This document shows positions 53,855 to 62,433 of a DNA stretch of 64,000 nt, one piece after another. This DNA comes from Desulfosporosinus acidiphilus SJ4 (GTDB lineage: Bacteria; Bacillota; Desulfitobacteriia; Desulfitobacteriales; Desulfitobacteriaceae), in the NCBI RefSeq assembly GCF_000255115.2, contig NC_018068.1:3877977-3941976 (forward strand), read 5' to 3'. Below the pieces are notes generated by a model. It saw only the letters and a program-made list of their open reading frames with translations. It made no database searches and was not told where the DNA came from. Made by a program: the position numbers and the translations under genes. Positions within the stretch are counted from its first letter, which is position 1; every line of letters starts with the position of its first letter.

Positions 53855-53893
53855 TTACCTGACTCCCCTTCAAAGATCGTATTTTCGCCCTTT

Positions 53894-54955
53894 TTAAAGA
53901 GTTCCGATTTCGGATAATAATTTATAGATATGTTCAGCCAATTCTTTACTTAAGGTCCCTGCTCCGCAGCTCGGCGTGATCATGCTCTGCTGCCGAAGCC
54001 TGGACTCATCCACGCCTCGTTTGACAAGTTCTCTGATATTTCCGTCCAAACGTCTTTTGATACTCTCAGCATTTTCCTCCCAGGCTTTATTGCTGGTAGG
54101 TACAATCCCCCAGGAGATAACCCCCCCGCGTTCCAGAAATTCTGCAACGGACTCCGCTAAAACCATCATACTCGTCATGAAACCATAAGCATCGAAATTT
54201 ACAACGTTAATCTTAGAATCAAAAACCAAGGTCCAATCCATTCCCGCACAGACATGAACACCAGGGATTCCGTTTTGCCGAAGAATTCCATCGGCAATAG
54301 AATTCAATTCGTCAATAAGCTGCGTTCTGTCGAGTGTGACATGAGTCGAGGCCCCAAAGGCATAAAGGCCAGGGTCATCGATGGTCATCAGCACCGGCAG
54401 ACCAAAGGCTTGGAGTCGTCTCGTCTGCCACTCTGCATGCATTGCCAGATTCTTGACCAGCATATCCCTCAGAACTTCATCATAATAACAGGGCTTTCTG
54501 TTATGATCTGTTATCTGCATTCCTAAAGTCAACGAACCGCTAAGCTGACCCTTTAGAAGCACTGCCTTGCGAGTACCCCTCTCTTCCAAGTCCCGGCAAA
54601 ATAAATCGAACCCCTCCCCGCTCGACGTGTTAAAGCCAAAATTTTGCAGGGCCTCTTCGTCCCCTTCCTGAGCTCTCAAATAAAGCTCATAGAAAGAAGT
54701 CATTCGCTCCATCCAATCTGCCGCTTCGGTTTGAAATTTCGGGACACTAACATTTTCAACAACCCTCGTTGTGAACAAAGCATTAAGATATTGGGCAACA
54801 AAAGAACTTTCATCCCCCAGACCGGGAAGTTGAGGCCAATGAGGTGCACGCGGAATATTCGACCAGATTAAAGATAAAGCTTCTTCGCCCTTAATATGAG
54901 GAACACTGCCGACTCCCGAGACTAAGAAGTTAGGTTTAAACTCGACATTTTTCAA
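53894..54955 (-). CDS. MetE/UROD-superfamily zinc methyltransferase-like protein
   Basis: A 353-residue protein resembling the C-terminal (catalytic) half of cobalamin-independent methionine synthase and related uroporphyrinogen-decarboxylase-like methyltransferases. The N-terminal VSGVGSVPH, the internal VHVCAGMDW and C-terminal ITPSCGAGTL give a His and Cys set suited to a catalytic zinc. It has no folate-binding N-terminal half, so it may take methyl groups from a corrinoid protein as core-MetE enzymes do. The TTG at 54955 is preceded by AAAGGGG at 9 bases; an ATG ten codons upstream has no ribosome site. Confidence 0.75.
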   Translation of the reverse strand: MKNVEFKPNFLVSGVGSVPHIKGEEALSLIWSNIPRAPHWPQLPGLGDESSFVAQYLNALFTTRVVENVSVPKFQTEAADWMERMTSFYELYLRAQEGDEEALQNFGFNTSSGEGFDLFCRDLEERGTRKAVLLKGQLSGSLTLGMQITDHNRKPCYYDEVLRDMLVKNLAMHAEWQTRRLQAFGLPVLMTIDDPGLYAFGASTHVTLDRTQLIDELNSIADGILRQNGIPGVHVCAGMDWTLVFDSKINVVNFDAYGFMTSMMVLAESVAEFLERGGVISWGIVPTSNKAWEENAESIKRRLDGNIRELVKRGVDESRLRQQSMITPSCGAGTLSKELAEHIYKLLSEIGTL

Positions 54956-55069
54956 TGACTCAACCCCTTTCCATTTAATTGCCATATGTTATTAATCATA
55001 ACACAAACCCAGAAACAATCACTGTCTTTTCACTAAAGTCTTACAGAGTTAGATTGTAAATGAATTTCA

Positions 55070-57229
55070 TTAAAAAAGAGACTTTAGCATTGATAATAAA
55101 TTTAAGTTCTGCAGCAAATGCCACAAATAAATCCCATCAGCGAAGTGAACTGCTCCCCAGATTAAAATAAAACCCACAATAATTCCTGGAACCAAGATGA
55201 ATGGCAGGTAATGCCCCCCTACCCGATGGATGTCATGGACACGCAGCGGGAACAGAAAGCAGCTGAACACAAAGTAGGCAAGCAAAGGAATATAGGCTGG
55301 AATTCCCCAAGGCAGCGCTGCCCAAGCAAAAGCAACGATCACCGCAAAATAATAGCGTCGTTCGAGCCAAAAAAGGACGCCCAAGACATGAGGAGCATTC
55401 GGCATACGCGGAGATGCAATACCGACCTGCAGCAACCTTAGCAGCATTCCCAGCATACTCAGCACCCCCCATATCAGCCAAGGGGACTGCACTTGCAGCA
55501 ACTCAACTCCCGGCCACAAATGGACGAACCAAGGACTAAAGTTTGTTGGAATGTAATACAAAAGCGAAGTGATTAACCCGCCAATTAACCCTTCCCGGGC
55601 TAAAACAAGCAATCCGTTCCACAGCCAGGCCGTGCGCAAACGCCTTCGCGGCCTAGCAGTTCCAATCTCTTTGTAACGCCAAGTGACCGATCGGATATTC
55701 ATCCAAGTTAAAAAGATCATCAACAAGGCCCAGAATCCTGAAATTAGGGATTCCTTTTGCCAAGAAGGTTTGGTCAGGCTCGCTGCTTTTGCCTCAACCT
55801 CTCCCCAGGCCCCTCCGATTTTATCACCTTGTATAGCCAGCGACTGCCCATCGGGTAATCCGGTCATCGAACTTGGCTTGGTCTTAATGGCAAATGCCAG
55901 ATCGGGTTGAACCTCTGCAGCCGCTTGCCGGGAAAAGGCCTGAGCCGCTGAATCCGAATCCAACCCCTTACTCACAGTCCAAGCCCAAAGAGAAGGATGG
56001 ATCATCTTTTGCGAAGGATCCTTTAACACATCCCCCAGTTTAGGAAGACGTCCGGAAGGAACTCCGGCAACAGGCAGCTCAGCCCAAATACCCATCCCTG
56101 TGCGATCAGCAGCCTCCAACCAAAGGTCGTCAGGATACTGGCCAATGAAATAGATCAGATTAATTCCTTTGCTTTGTTCGCCTTTCAGCCAGGAATCCAA
56201 CGGACCGGCGTGACGAATCTTATATTCCTCATCAGGAGTTAAAGCCTCTCCTTTAATGGCAAGCACTTGGTCGTTTAAAACCCATTTACCGGAGGAAAAA
56301 GCAATAGTTCGCAGACCTATAGGGATTGCTAAATCATCAATATCTCCCATATTGTTTGTCACCGTTAAATGAAGCTGATAGAGAAAGGGAGATTGAGGAG
56401 TCCAGCGCCGGGCATCCGGTACCGTAAAGCTGAGAGAAACGGGTTGGTGATCCCCATTATTCTGAGACTGAACCGTGATCGTCTGCTCGGCGACACCTGC
56501 CGAGCCATCAGAGAGTACTCCGTAAACCGTCCAAGGTCCGTCTGAGGTAAAACCATGGTGCCACAGGTCTGTCTTAATCGTAATTTGAGCAGTAGTTCCA
56601 TTCCAAGTGACACCTAGCTGCGGCTCAGTCAACGTCGTTTCAACAACGGCTTCCAAACTGACATCCCCGGTAATTCGGCCGGATTCCGGCCAAGCTGAAC
56701 CAAATATCATAGTTCTTTGCTGGCTGCTTGCGGAAAGTGCAACAATTAAAATATTGTCTGCGCCGTAGCGAAACGCTTTAGGAGGTATTTCTACAATATC
56801 AGTCCCGCCGCTCCCCTCAAATTCGCCGATTTTTTCAGGGCTGGAATTTCCATTTAAGTAAATAGCCGCATGCCCTTGCACCCCTTTCAAGGTCAAGAGC
56901 ATAGTCCTGGAAGTCCATTCTGAAGGAACGCGAAAACGCTTTGCCCCTATTGAAAACATTTCACTTGAAGGCATCGTCAAGGGACGCCCTCCGGTTAACA
57001 GGGATTGATTATTCTGCCCTTGGACACGTTCGGATTCAGTGGTCCAGGCCTGGCGCAGAGAGGAAAATCGATCCCAGGTTCCATTTAAAGTTTGCGTGTA
57101 ACGGCTTGAACTTATCACATTATGATTCACTTGAAGAGATATGCCTGCCGGATTACTCCAGTTCCACCAGAGCAGACCAATTAACAAAACAAAGACAGTT
57201 AAAAAAATAATAATGCGCCGATTAAACAT
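55070..57229 (-). CDS. Membrane protein with decayed GH2-like ectodomain and C-terminal multi-pass region
   Basis: A 719-residue protein. A membrane anchor (about residues 6-23) is followed by a GH2-like sugar-binding jelly roll (RFRVPSEWTSRTMLLTLKGV, AAIYLNG, ADNILIVAL), an immunoglobulin-like domain (about 205-310, ending in IGLRTIAFSSGKWVLNDQ) and a shortened barrel remnant (about 320-460). Where GH2 enzymes have HPS-x5-GNE, this protein has HPSLWAWTVSKG, so the acid/base Asn-Glu pair is missing and hydrolase activity is unlikely. The last 215 residues hold six or so membrane segments. It may bind an exopolysaccharide or wall glycan. It stands alone between perR and the MetE-like gene. Confidence 0.8.
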   Translation of the reverse strand: MFNRRIIIFLTVFVLLIGLLWWNWSNPAGISLQVNHNVISSSRYTQTLNGTWDRFSSLRQAWTTESERVQGQNNQSLLTGGRPLTMPSSEMFSIGAKRFRVPSEWTSRTMLLTLKGVQGHAAIYLNGNSSPEKIGEFEGSGGTDIVEIPPKAFRYGADNILIVALSASSQQRTMIFGSAWPESGRITGDVSLEAVVETTLTEPQLGVTWNGTTAQITIKTDLWHHGFTSDGPWTVYGVLSDGSAGVAEQTITVQSQNNGDHQPVSLSFTVPDARRWTPQSPFLYQLHLTVTNNMGDIDDLAIPIGLRTIAFSSGKWVLNDQVLAIKGEALTPDEEYKIRHAGPLDSWLKGEQSKGINLIYFIGQYPDDLWLEAADRTGMGIWAELPVAGVPSGRLPKLGDVLKDPSQKMIHPSLWAWTVSKGLDSDSAAQAFSRQAAAEVQPDLAFAIKTKPSSMTGLPDGQSLAIQGDKIGGAWGEVEAKAASLTKPSWQKESLISGFWALLMIFLTWMNIRSVTWRYKEIGTARPRRRLRTAWLWNGLLVLAREGLIGGLITSLLYYIPTNFSPWFVHLWPGVELLQVQSPWLIWGVLSMLGMLLRLLQVGIASPRMPNAPHVLGVLFWLERRYYFAVIVAFAWAALPWGIPAYIPLLAYFVFSCFLFPLRVHDIHRVGGHYLPFILVPGIIVGFILIWGAVHFADGIYLWHLLQNLNLLSMLKSLF

Positions 57230-57379
57230 AATCGCTCCTTAAAACCTAGAAGATTTTTACCGTTTTATATTCGTGCAAAACATTAAAAACCCTTGCCTCT
57301 ATAAAAATAAACCCACTTGACATTTAGCAGCATAGCCACCTTTGCCAATGGGTTTAATTACACTTCCCAAACCGATTGT

Positions 57380-57808
57380 TTAGTTCAGCATTTCACTCTT
57401 ATTACACTCAGGACAGATCCCATAGAGCTCCAATCTGTGTCCAAGAATGGTAAACCCGGACTTTTCCTGCGCCTCCTGAGCGATATCAATGAGGGGACGA
57501 TGAAAATCCACTACTTTACCGCATTTGGAACAGACAATGTGATAATGGTTTTGAGGATTACCGTCAAAGCGACTAGACATATCCCCGTAAGACAATTCAA
57601 GAAGATGTCCATGGACTTTGAGCATGTTTAAAGTATTATAAATAGTCCCCAGACTCACTCCAGGAAACTTCGCTTTAACATGATGGTAAATCTCATCAGC
57701 CGTGGGATGGGATGTGGTGCCAAGGAGAAATTCTAAAATCGCCTGCCTCTGGGGTGTAAAGCGAACACCTTTATCCTTTAATTGCTTGAGAATTTCTATC
57801 GCATCCAA
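57380..57808 (-). CDS. perR: Fur-family peroxide regulator, PerR type
   Basis: A 142-residue Fur-family repressor. The winged helix (RFTPQRQAILEFL, GVSLGTIYNTLNML) is followed by the metal-sensing part: SHPTADEIYHH, RFDGNPQNHYHIVC and two structural CxxC pairs (CSKCG, CPEC). An Asp in RFDG, where Fur usually has Glu, points to PerR. It would repress oxidative-stress genes until its iron site is oxidised. The start is TTG after GGAAGGGGGG. Its promoter contains a PerR-like box. Confidence 0.9.
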   Translation of the reverse strand: MDAIEILKQLKDKGVRFTPQRQAILEFLLGTTSHPTADEIYHHVKAKFPGVSLGTIYNTLNMLKVHGHLLELSYGDMSSRFDGNPQNHYHIVCSKCGKVVDFHRPLIDIAQEAQEKSGFTILGHRLELYGICPECNKSEMLN

Positions 57809-57833
57809 TGATAAACCCCCCTTCCTTTGTAAT

Positions 57834-57848
57834 TTATAATAACTTTTA
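57834..57848. promoter_or_regulatory. PerR box between the perR promoter and start codon
   Basis: TTATAATAACTTTTA matches 11 of 14 defined positions of the PerR consensus TTATAATNATTATAA, with one half-site perfect. It lies just downstream of the -10 element, suited to autorepression. Confidence 0.65.
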
Positions 57849-57853
57849 ATTAG

Positions 57854-57882
57854 ATTTTAAACTAATGTAAGTTTTTTGTCAA
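57854..57882 (-). promoter_or_regulatory. Sigma-A promoter of perR
   Basis: Perfect -35 TTGACA (57877-57882), 17-base spacer, -10 TAAAAT (57854-57859, 5 of 6). Confidence 0.85.
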
Positions 57883-57885
57883 TGA

Positions 57886-57910
57886 AAAAGGAGAGCATTA
57901 ACTCTCCTTC
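57886..57910 (-). terminator. Terminator of the ferredoxin gene
   Basis: Stem AAGGAGAG / CTCTCCTT with a 6-base loop (57888-57909), followed on the minus strand by TTTC. It lies 27 bases after the ferredoxin stop codon and just upstream of the perR promoter. Confidence 0.82.
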
Positions 57911-57936
57911 TGAGAACCTGAATCGTTCCAGATTAA

Positions 57937-58107
57937 TTAAGCTGGATTTGGCGCTCCGACCGGGCAGACACTGGCGCAGGAACCGCAATCAATACAGAGA
58001 TCTGCATTAATAACGTATCTATCGTCGCCTTCGCTAATTGCAGAAACTGTGCATTCTCCTTCACAAGCTCCACAACTAATGCAATCGGTACTAATAACAT
58101 ATGCCAT
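57937..58107 (-). CDS. fdx: 2[4Fe-4S] ferredoxin
   Basis: A 56-residue clostridial-type ferredoxin. Two cluster motifs are present: CISCGACEGEC (residues 9-19) and CIDCGSCASVCPVG (38-51). Each has the CxxCxxCxxxC pattern; the first lacks the usual Pro after its last Cys. It is an electron carrier for low-potential redox enzymes. The ATG at 58107 follows GGGGATG. It has its own terminator, so it is monocistronic. Confidence 0.95.
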   Translation of the reverse strand: MAYVISTDCISCGACEGECTVSAISEGDDRYVINADLCIDCGSCASVCPVGAPNPA

Positions 58108-58196
58108 GAATTACATCCCCTTTTTCTCCAACTTCAAAGTCAATATACCAAAGCTAAAGAAAAAAGGCAAGCATAAAAACAATATTTCAGGGCATA

Positions 58197-58224
58197 ATCT
58201 ATAATTTATTTCTAAATTATAGAT
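58197..58224 (-). terminator. AU-rich hairpin over the stop codon of the zinc-ribbon gene
   Basis: A perfect 12-bp stem (ATCTATAATTTA / TAAATTATAGAT) with a 4-base loop overlaps the stop codon at 58217. It has no T run, so it may stabilise the message end rather than terminate. Confidence 0.5.
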
Positions 58225-58372
58225 CTCGATCCGGACGGTAAGGTACTTGGTATAATCGACGCATACAATGCGAGCAATAAGGCAAAACCCGATTACTCAC
58301 ATGATTTCTTCGAAAAAGAACATGTTCCAAATCTTCGTGTTCAAAACCACAGGCTCTACATTTTTCTAACAT
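58217..58372 (-). CDS. Small zinc-ribbon-like protein
   Basis: A 51-residue protein with two CxxC pairs (KCRACGFEHED and YCSHCMRRLY) about 27 residues apart, typical of a zinc ribbon. The ATG at 58372 follows GAGGGA by about 6 bases; a longer frame has no ribosome site. It follows the VWA gene by 84 bases. I do not recognise it further. Confidence 0.72.
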   Translation of the reverse strand: MLEKCRACGFEHEDLEHVLFRRNHVSNRVLPYCSHCMRRLYQVPYRPDRDL

Positions 58373-58456
58373 TTTTCTTCCCTCACTTTGTGTAATTGAG
58401 AACAAATAGTTCATATATAGTATGCTCTATTTGCCTGAATAATAAACACTAAGTGT

Positions 58457-59803
58457 TCAGAATTGTTGGTTCATAATCTGAGCCAAATGACCCAGAGTAT
58501 AGCATTCAAACATTTGACAGAATGGAAGAAATGCTTTGACATAAGGAGTTTCCTGCCAACGACGCTTCGGAAGAGTATTCAGCCACAATATTTCGCGGAC
58601 ACGGCGTCCGGTTTGCTCTAATAAAGACGCTGCCTTTTCTCCCTCTAAAGTCTGGGCGTCACTGACGATTAATAAGAGTGTTTGCTTAGAAAGAACTTCT
58701 GGAAATGTTTGGTGGAGACTTCGCAAGGCATTGGCGAAATTTGTTCCTCCTCCCCATTCTTTTCCAGAAATTTTCAAAGTCTCTTTAACCAGTTCTTCAA
58801 AAGTTTGTCCTTTTTTCAATTTCCCTGACAAAGGAACGAGAGCTTCGCCAAAGGCAAAGGTTTTGATCCCGTTCACTACGTTGGATAGGCCATAAACAAA
58901 TTGCCAAATAAACTCGGTATATTTAAGCATGGACCCCGAAATATCACAGAGCAGGACAATTTTGGGTCTTCCCCGGCGGCGTCTGCGGTAGCTCCGCTTA
59001 ACAAGCACTCCACCATACCGTAAATTTCTCCGCAGCGTTGAACGCATTTCCAAGCCGCCCCGCCGTCGATCCGCACGATAACGCCGTGTTACCTTACCGG
59101 CCAGCCGCTTGCTAAGACGATGAATTAGGCGAGTTACTTCAGGCCATTCCTCCGCAGATATTTTTTTTAAATCCCGACTTAAAACTTCAGCCTCTCGTTC
59201 CCGTAAAGCGCGTTCAACTTCAGAAAAAACACCGTCTGTAGAACCGGGAGCGAGAATCGGTTCCTCTTCATTCAATTTTTTTCGCCAGTATTCCAGGGAT
59301 CCACGCAAAACCCGTTCAACCATAGGCTGATACGTATGATCAACCGGAATCCCGCTTTTAGTTCCCTTTGAGGATTTTTCCAAAAAATCTCTGAGACGCT
59401 GTTTATCTATTTCAGGAAGACTTGCATAAACAGCCCGCTGTTCTTCAGTTATCTCCAGTTCATTTCCCTGAAAACGCAATTCTTGCCTCGCGCTCTCCAT
59501 TTGTTCATTCCATTGGTTAGCTTTCTCTGCGGTTTCCTTCTGCCAAGTCTCTTTTTGTTCCAGGCTGGCAAAATAGGCTCGAAAGGCCTCTTTAAATACA
59601 GGTATATGGCGGACATTCTTGACAAGGGTTGCCTGCAGTACGGCCTCTACCTCGTTCCTATCCGCCATCCCCACCAAAGTTAACCCTCGGGAGGCATCGA
59701 AAATCTCCGAGGGACTAATCTTTAATCCTAACGATCTCAACAATTGAGCAAATTCTACTAGATGACGATCTAATTCACTTGCCCTCTCAACCTTATTTTC
59801 CAT
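58457..59803 (-). CDS. CoxE-like von Willebrand factor A domain protein
   Basis: A 448-residue protein. The C-terminal third is a VWA domain with the metal-ion-dependent adhesion site DISGSM and supporting TNF and SDAQTLEG segments; the N-terminal part is helical and charged. It matches CoxE/VWA-containing partners of MoxR ATPases, which insert metals or remodel enzyme complexes. The ATG at 59803 has GGAAAGG 7 bases upstream and overlaps the end of the ATPase gene by 11 bases, so the pair is co-translated. The client protein is not in the window. Confidence 0.87.
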   Translation of the reverse strand: MENKVERASELDRHLVEFAQLLRSLGLKISPSEIFDASRGLTLVGMADRNEVEAVLQATLVKNVRHIPVFKEAFRAYFASLEQKETWQKETAEKANQWNEQMESARQELRFQGNELEITEEQRAVYASLPEIDKQRLRDFLEKSSKGTKSGIPVDHTYQPMVERVLRGSLEYWRKKLNEEEPILAPGSTDGVFSEVERALREREAEVLSRDLKKISAEEWPEVTRLIHRLSKRLAGKVTRRYRADRRRGGLEMRSTLRRNLRYGGVLVKRSYRRRRRGRPKIVLLCDISGSMLKYTEFIWQFVYGLSNVVNGIKTFAFGEALVPLSGKLKKGQTFEELVKETLKISGKEWGGGTNFANALRSLHQTFPEVLSKQTLLLIVSDAQTLEGEKAASLLEQTGRRVREILWLNTLPKRRWQETPYVKAFLPFCQMFECYTLGHLAQIMNQQF

Positions 59804-60701
59804 GAGCATGCCTTTCCGCTTGTCCCAGTTTGCTCGATTCAAAGAGAAGACGCTCTGCCCCCATCTCACGGTAAAATAGTTCTACATCATCCTGACTCTT
59901 TAACAATAAGGTCAAAGTAGCCTCTACCCATGCAGGATCCAAACCGGTTTTCCCCATAACCAGCAGCGCCTTGGCCCAGTCCATAGTTTCTGAAACTGAG
60001 GGAACCTTATTCAAAGAAAGCCTTTCACGCAGAATATGAACGGCACGGGCCACTTCCAAAGCCAAACGTTCCGGTAAATCCGGAACTTTTTTGCGTAGAA
60101 TACGAACTTCTTTGTTCACCGATGGCGGGGCGACATTGAGAAAGACACACCGTCTCTTTAACCCGTCGGAAAGCTCCCTTTCGCCATTGGAGGTTAAGAC
60201 AACCAGAGGACGCTCTTTAGCCCTAATGGTACCCATTTCAGGAATTGATACTTGAAATTCCCCTAATAATTCAAACAGGAACGCCTCAAATTCTGAATCC
60301 GTCTTATCGATTTCGTCCACTAACAAAACACTCTTCTCCGGACTCAAGAGTGCTTGCAGCAATGGTCTTGGCAGTAAATACTCTTGGGAAAACAAATCTT
60401 CCTCTTCTAGTTTTTCCCGACTCATTTGAATCCGCAGAAGCTGCCGCTGATAGTTCCACTCGTAAAGAGCTTTCGTTTCATCCAACCCTTCATAACACTG
60501 CAAACGAATCAAAGGCGCCTTTAAAACCTGACTGAGAACTTTGGCAATTTCCGTCTTACCCACACCCGCCGGTCCTGAGATCAAAAGGGGTTTCCCCAGC
60601 TCTGCGGCTAGGTATGCAGTAAGTGCGATCCGGTCATCTCGTTCAGTGATATAGCCTACTTCTTCTAATGCATCTTCAAACTGATCTAGAGTCATCTGCA
60701 C
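59793..60701 (-). CDS. MoxR-family AAA+ ATPase
   Basis: A 302-residue AAA+ ATPase with Walker A GPAGVGKTEIAK (about residues 43-54), Walker B VLLVDEIDKTD (about 127), sensor 1 VLTSNGERELSDGLKRRC with the arginine finger, as in MoxR/CoxD/NorQ types. These act as chaperones with VWA partners. The start is a GTG five bases after GGAGG, or the ATG two codons later. Confidence 0.9.
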   Translation of the reverse strand: MQMTLDQFEDALEEVGYITERDDRIALTAYLAAELGKPLLISGPAGVGKTEIAKVLSQVLKAPLIRLQCYEGLDETKALYEWNYQRQLLRIQMSREKLEEEDLFSQEYLLPRPLLQALLSPEKSVLLVDEIDKTDSEFEAFLFELLGEFQVSIPEMGTIRAKERPLVVLTSNGERELSDGLKRRCVFLNVAPPSVNKEVRILRKKVPDLPERLALEVARAVHILRERLSLNKVPSVSETMDWAKALLVMGKTGLDPAWVEATLTLLLKSQDDVELFYREMGAERLLFESSKLGQAERHAHGK

Positions 60702-60792
60702 CTGGACCTCCCCGTTTTTATATTAGGAATCGCGATAATTCCCTTTTTCAAAATCTATTCCGGTCCGTGTTCTTATCCTTACATCGTTTACT

Positions 60793-61932
60793 TCAAATCA
60801 CCCTCGGAACTGCAACTGCACTTTCGTATACTTTTTCATACTCCCGGACTGCCCGCTCCACCGGAAACATTTCTCGTGCCCAATGGACAGCCTGTTCGGA
60901 ATATTTCCTATATAGCAATTCGTCGGAGAGCAGTTCTAGGACCGCTTCACTCATCCCTTGGATATCTCCGACATCTTTAAGAAAGCCTGTCCTTCCATGC
61001 TGCACGACTTCGGGCAATCCCCCGACTCGACTGGCTACCACCGGAACACCGCAAGCCATTGCCTCAAGGGCTACTAACCCGAAGCTTTCCTGCTCTGAGG
61101 GGAGAAGAAACACATCCACCATCTGGAGAATCTCTTGAACACTCTCCTGTTTGCCTAAGAATTGAACCTTCCCTACCAATCCTAGTCTTAGTACCTCCCG
61201 TTCGACCCGGCTCATTTCAGGTCCATCCCCCACAAGCAAAAGGCGGCATTCTATCCTTTTCTCCACCTGAGCAAAGATATTAACGACATCAACCACCCTT
61301 TTTACCTCTCGGAAATTGGAAATATGCGCTAAAATCCTTTCTCCATGCGGGGCAAAATGCCTTCTGCACCGTCCAGCCGAACAACCCAGAGAAAAATATA
61401 CTTTGGGATCAATGAAGTTGTGAATAACGTGAATTTTCTGATCTGTTTTGCCAAAGGTTTCTACCGTTTCCTGGGCAAGAGCGTGAGAAACGGCAGTTAG
61501 ACGGTCACTGGCTCTCAGGGCTAAGCGCGTCAATTGAAAAAACTCTTCATGGGCTCCAACTAAGGTAACATCGGTCCCATGCAAGGTCGTAACCAAAGGC
61601 AAAGGCCTTGTCATCATTTGGACGGCCAAATAGCCGCTAATACTGTGGGGAATAGCATAATGAGCATGGATAACATCCAGTCCAACGTAATTGGCAACCT
61701 CGACGATTTTATTGGCGAGCAGCAACGTGTAGGGTGCCGTTTTAAACAAGGGATAACTAACTTCGGTTACTTCATGAAAAAAGAGTTGTTCGTGATAGCG
61801 ATGCAAGCGAAAAGGGCGAGACGAAGAGATAAAGTGGACTTCATGACCTCGCTCACCCAGTGCGTATCCAAGTTCTGTAGCGACAACTCCGCTTCCTCCA
61901 TAACTCGGGTAACAAACCATTCCAATTTTCAT
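60793..61932 (-). CDS. bshA: N-acetyl-alpha-D-glucosaminyl L-malate synthase-like glycosyltransferase (BshA)
   Basis: A 379-residue GT4 glycosyltransferase. The N-terminus MKIGMVCYPSYGGSGVVATE and the HAHYAIPHSISGYLA and TTLHGTDVTLVG segments are close to BshA, which joins GlcNAc and L-malate in the first step of bacillithiol synthesis. The donor-site EQESFGLVALEAMACGVPVV motif is intact. The ATG at 61932 is preceded by GAGGGTG. No bshB or bshC is in the window, so bacillithiol synthesis is not proven; a related glycosylation role is possible. Confidence 0.82.
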   Translation of the reverse strand: MKIGMVCYPSYGGSGVVATELGYALGERGHEVHFISSSRPFRLHRYHEQLFFHEVTEVSYPLFKTAPYTLLLANKIVEVANYVGLDVIHAHYAIPHSISGYLAVQMMTRPLPLVTTLHGTDVTLVGAHEEFFQLTRLALRASDRLTAVSHALAQETVETFGKTDQKIHVIHNFIDPKVYFSLGCSAGRCRRHFAPHGERILAHISNFREVKRVVDVVNIFAQVEKRIECRLLLVGDGPEMSRVEREVLRLGLVGKVQFLGKQESVQEILQMVDVFLLPSEQESFGLVALEAMACGVPVVASRVGGLPEVVQHGRTGFLKDVGDIQGMSEAVLELLSDELLYRKYSEQAVHWAREMFPVERAVREYEKVYESAVAVPRVI

Positions 61933-61985
61933 TCTGACACCCTCTTTGAATCCCGTAAAGTTTAAGCAAACCAAAATGGCAAATT

Positions 61986-62345
61986 TCAGGGGGTCATATC
62001 TTCAAAGCCTATGGGCATGGCATCTTGAATGGCTTCTCCAATGATCTTCTGGATATCATTAACCATTCGGGACACTTCAAACTCAGCTTCCAGATACTCT
62101 CTCGCCGCCGGATTAATGCTTAACAGACTATATAACCGTTCAAGCTCTTGCTGCTTTTCCTCGCTGACCTCATTCTCTAACATTTGTGCTTCACGAATCT
62201 CCCATTGTTTCAATTGGAATTCCTTAACCATCTTATGATTATTTTCATCACTCATAACTTTCGCCTTTGATTTGTAGAACTGCTTAAATTCAGCGGATTC
62301 TTTGAGTGTACGGGCCAATTCACGGGCCAAATCATGAGCTGCCAT
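61986..62345 (-). CDS. ylbF: YlbF/YmcA family regulator
   Basis: A 119-residue helical protein of the YlbF/YmcA family (DUF964): ARELARTLKESAEFKQFY, FQLKQWEIREAQM, AREYLEAEFEVSRMVNDIQKII. In Bacillus these proteins form a complex that affects sporulation, competence and mRNA processing with RNase Y. The ATG follows AGGAGGGG. It lies 53 bases upstream of bshA. Confidence 0.88.
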   Translation of the reverse strand: MAAHDLARELARTLKESAEFKQFYKSKAKVMSDENNHKMVKEFQLKQWEIREAQMLENEVSEEKQQELERLYSLLSINPAAREYLEAEFEVSRMVNDIQKIIGEAIQDAMPIGFEDMTP

Positions 62346-62433
62346 TTCTTAACCCCTCCTATCTCCTTACCTCTAAACGATTGTCAATATTATATATAAA
62401 TTTGCGGTTCGAAACAAATACTTATCTCTAAAA

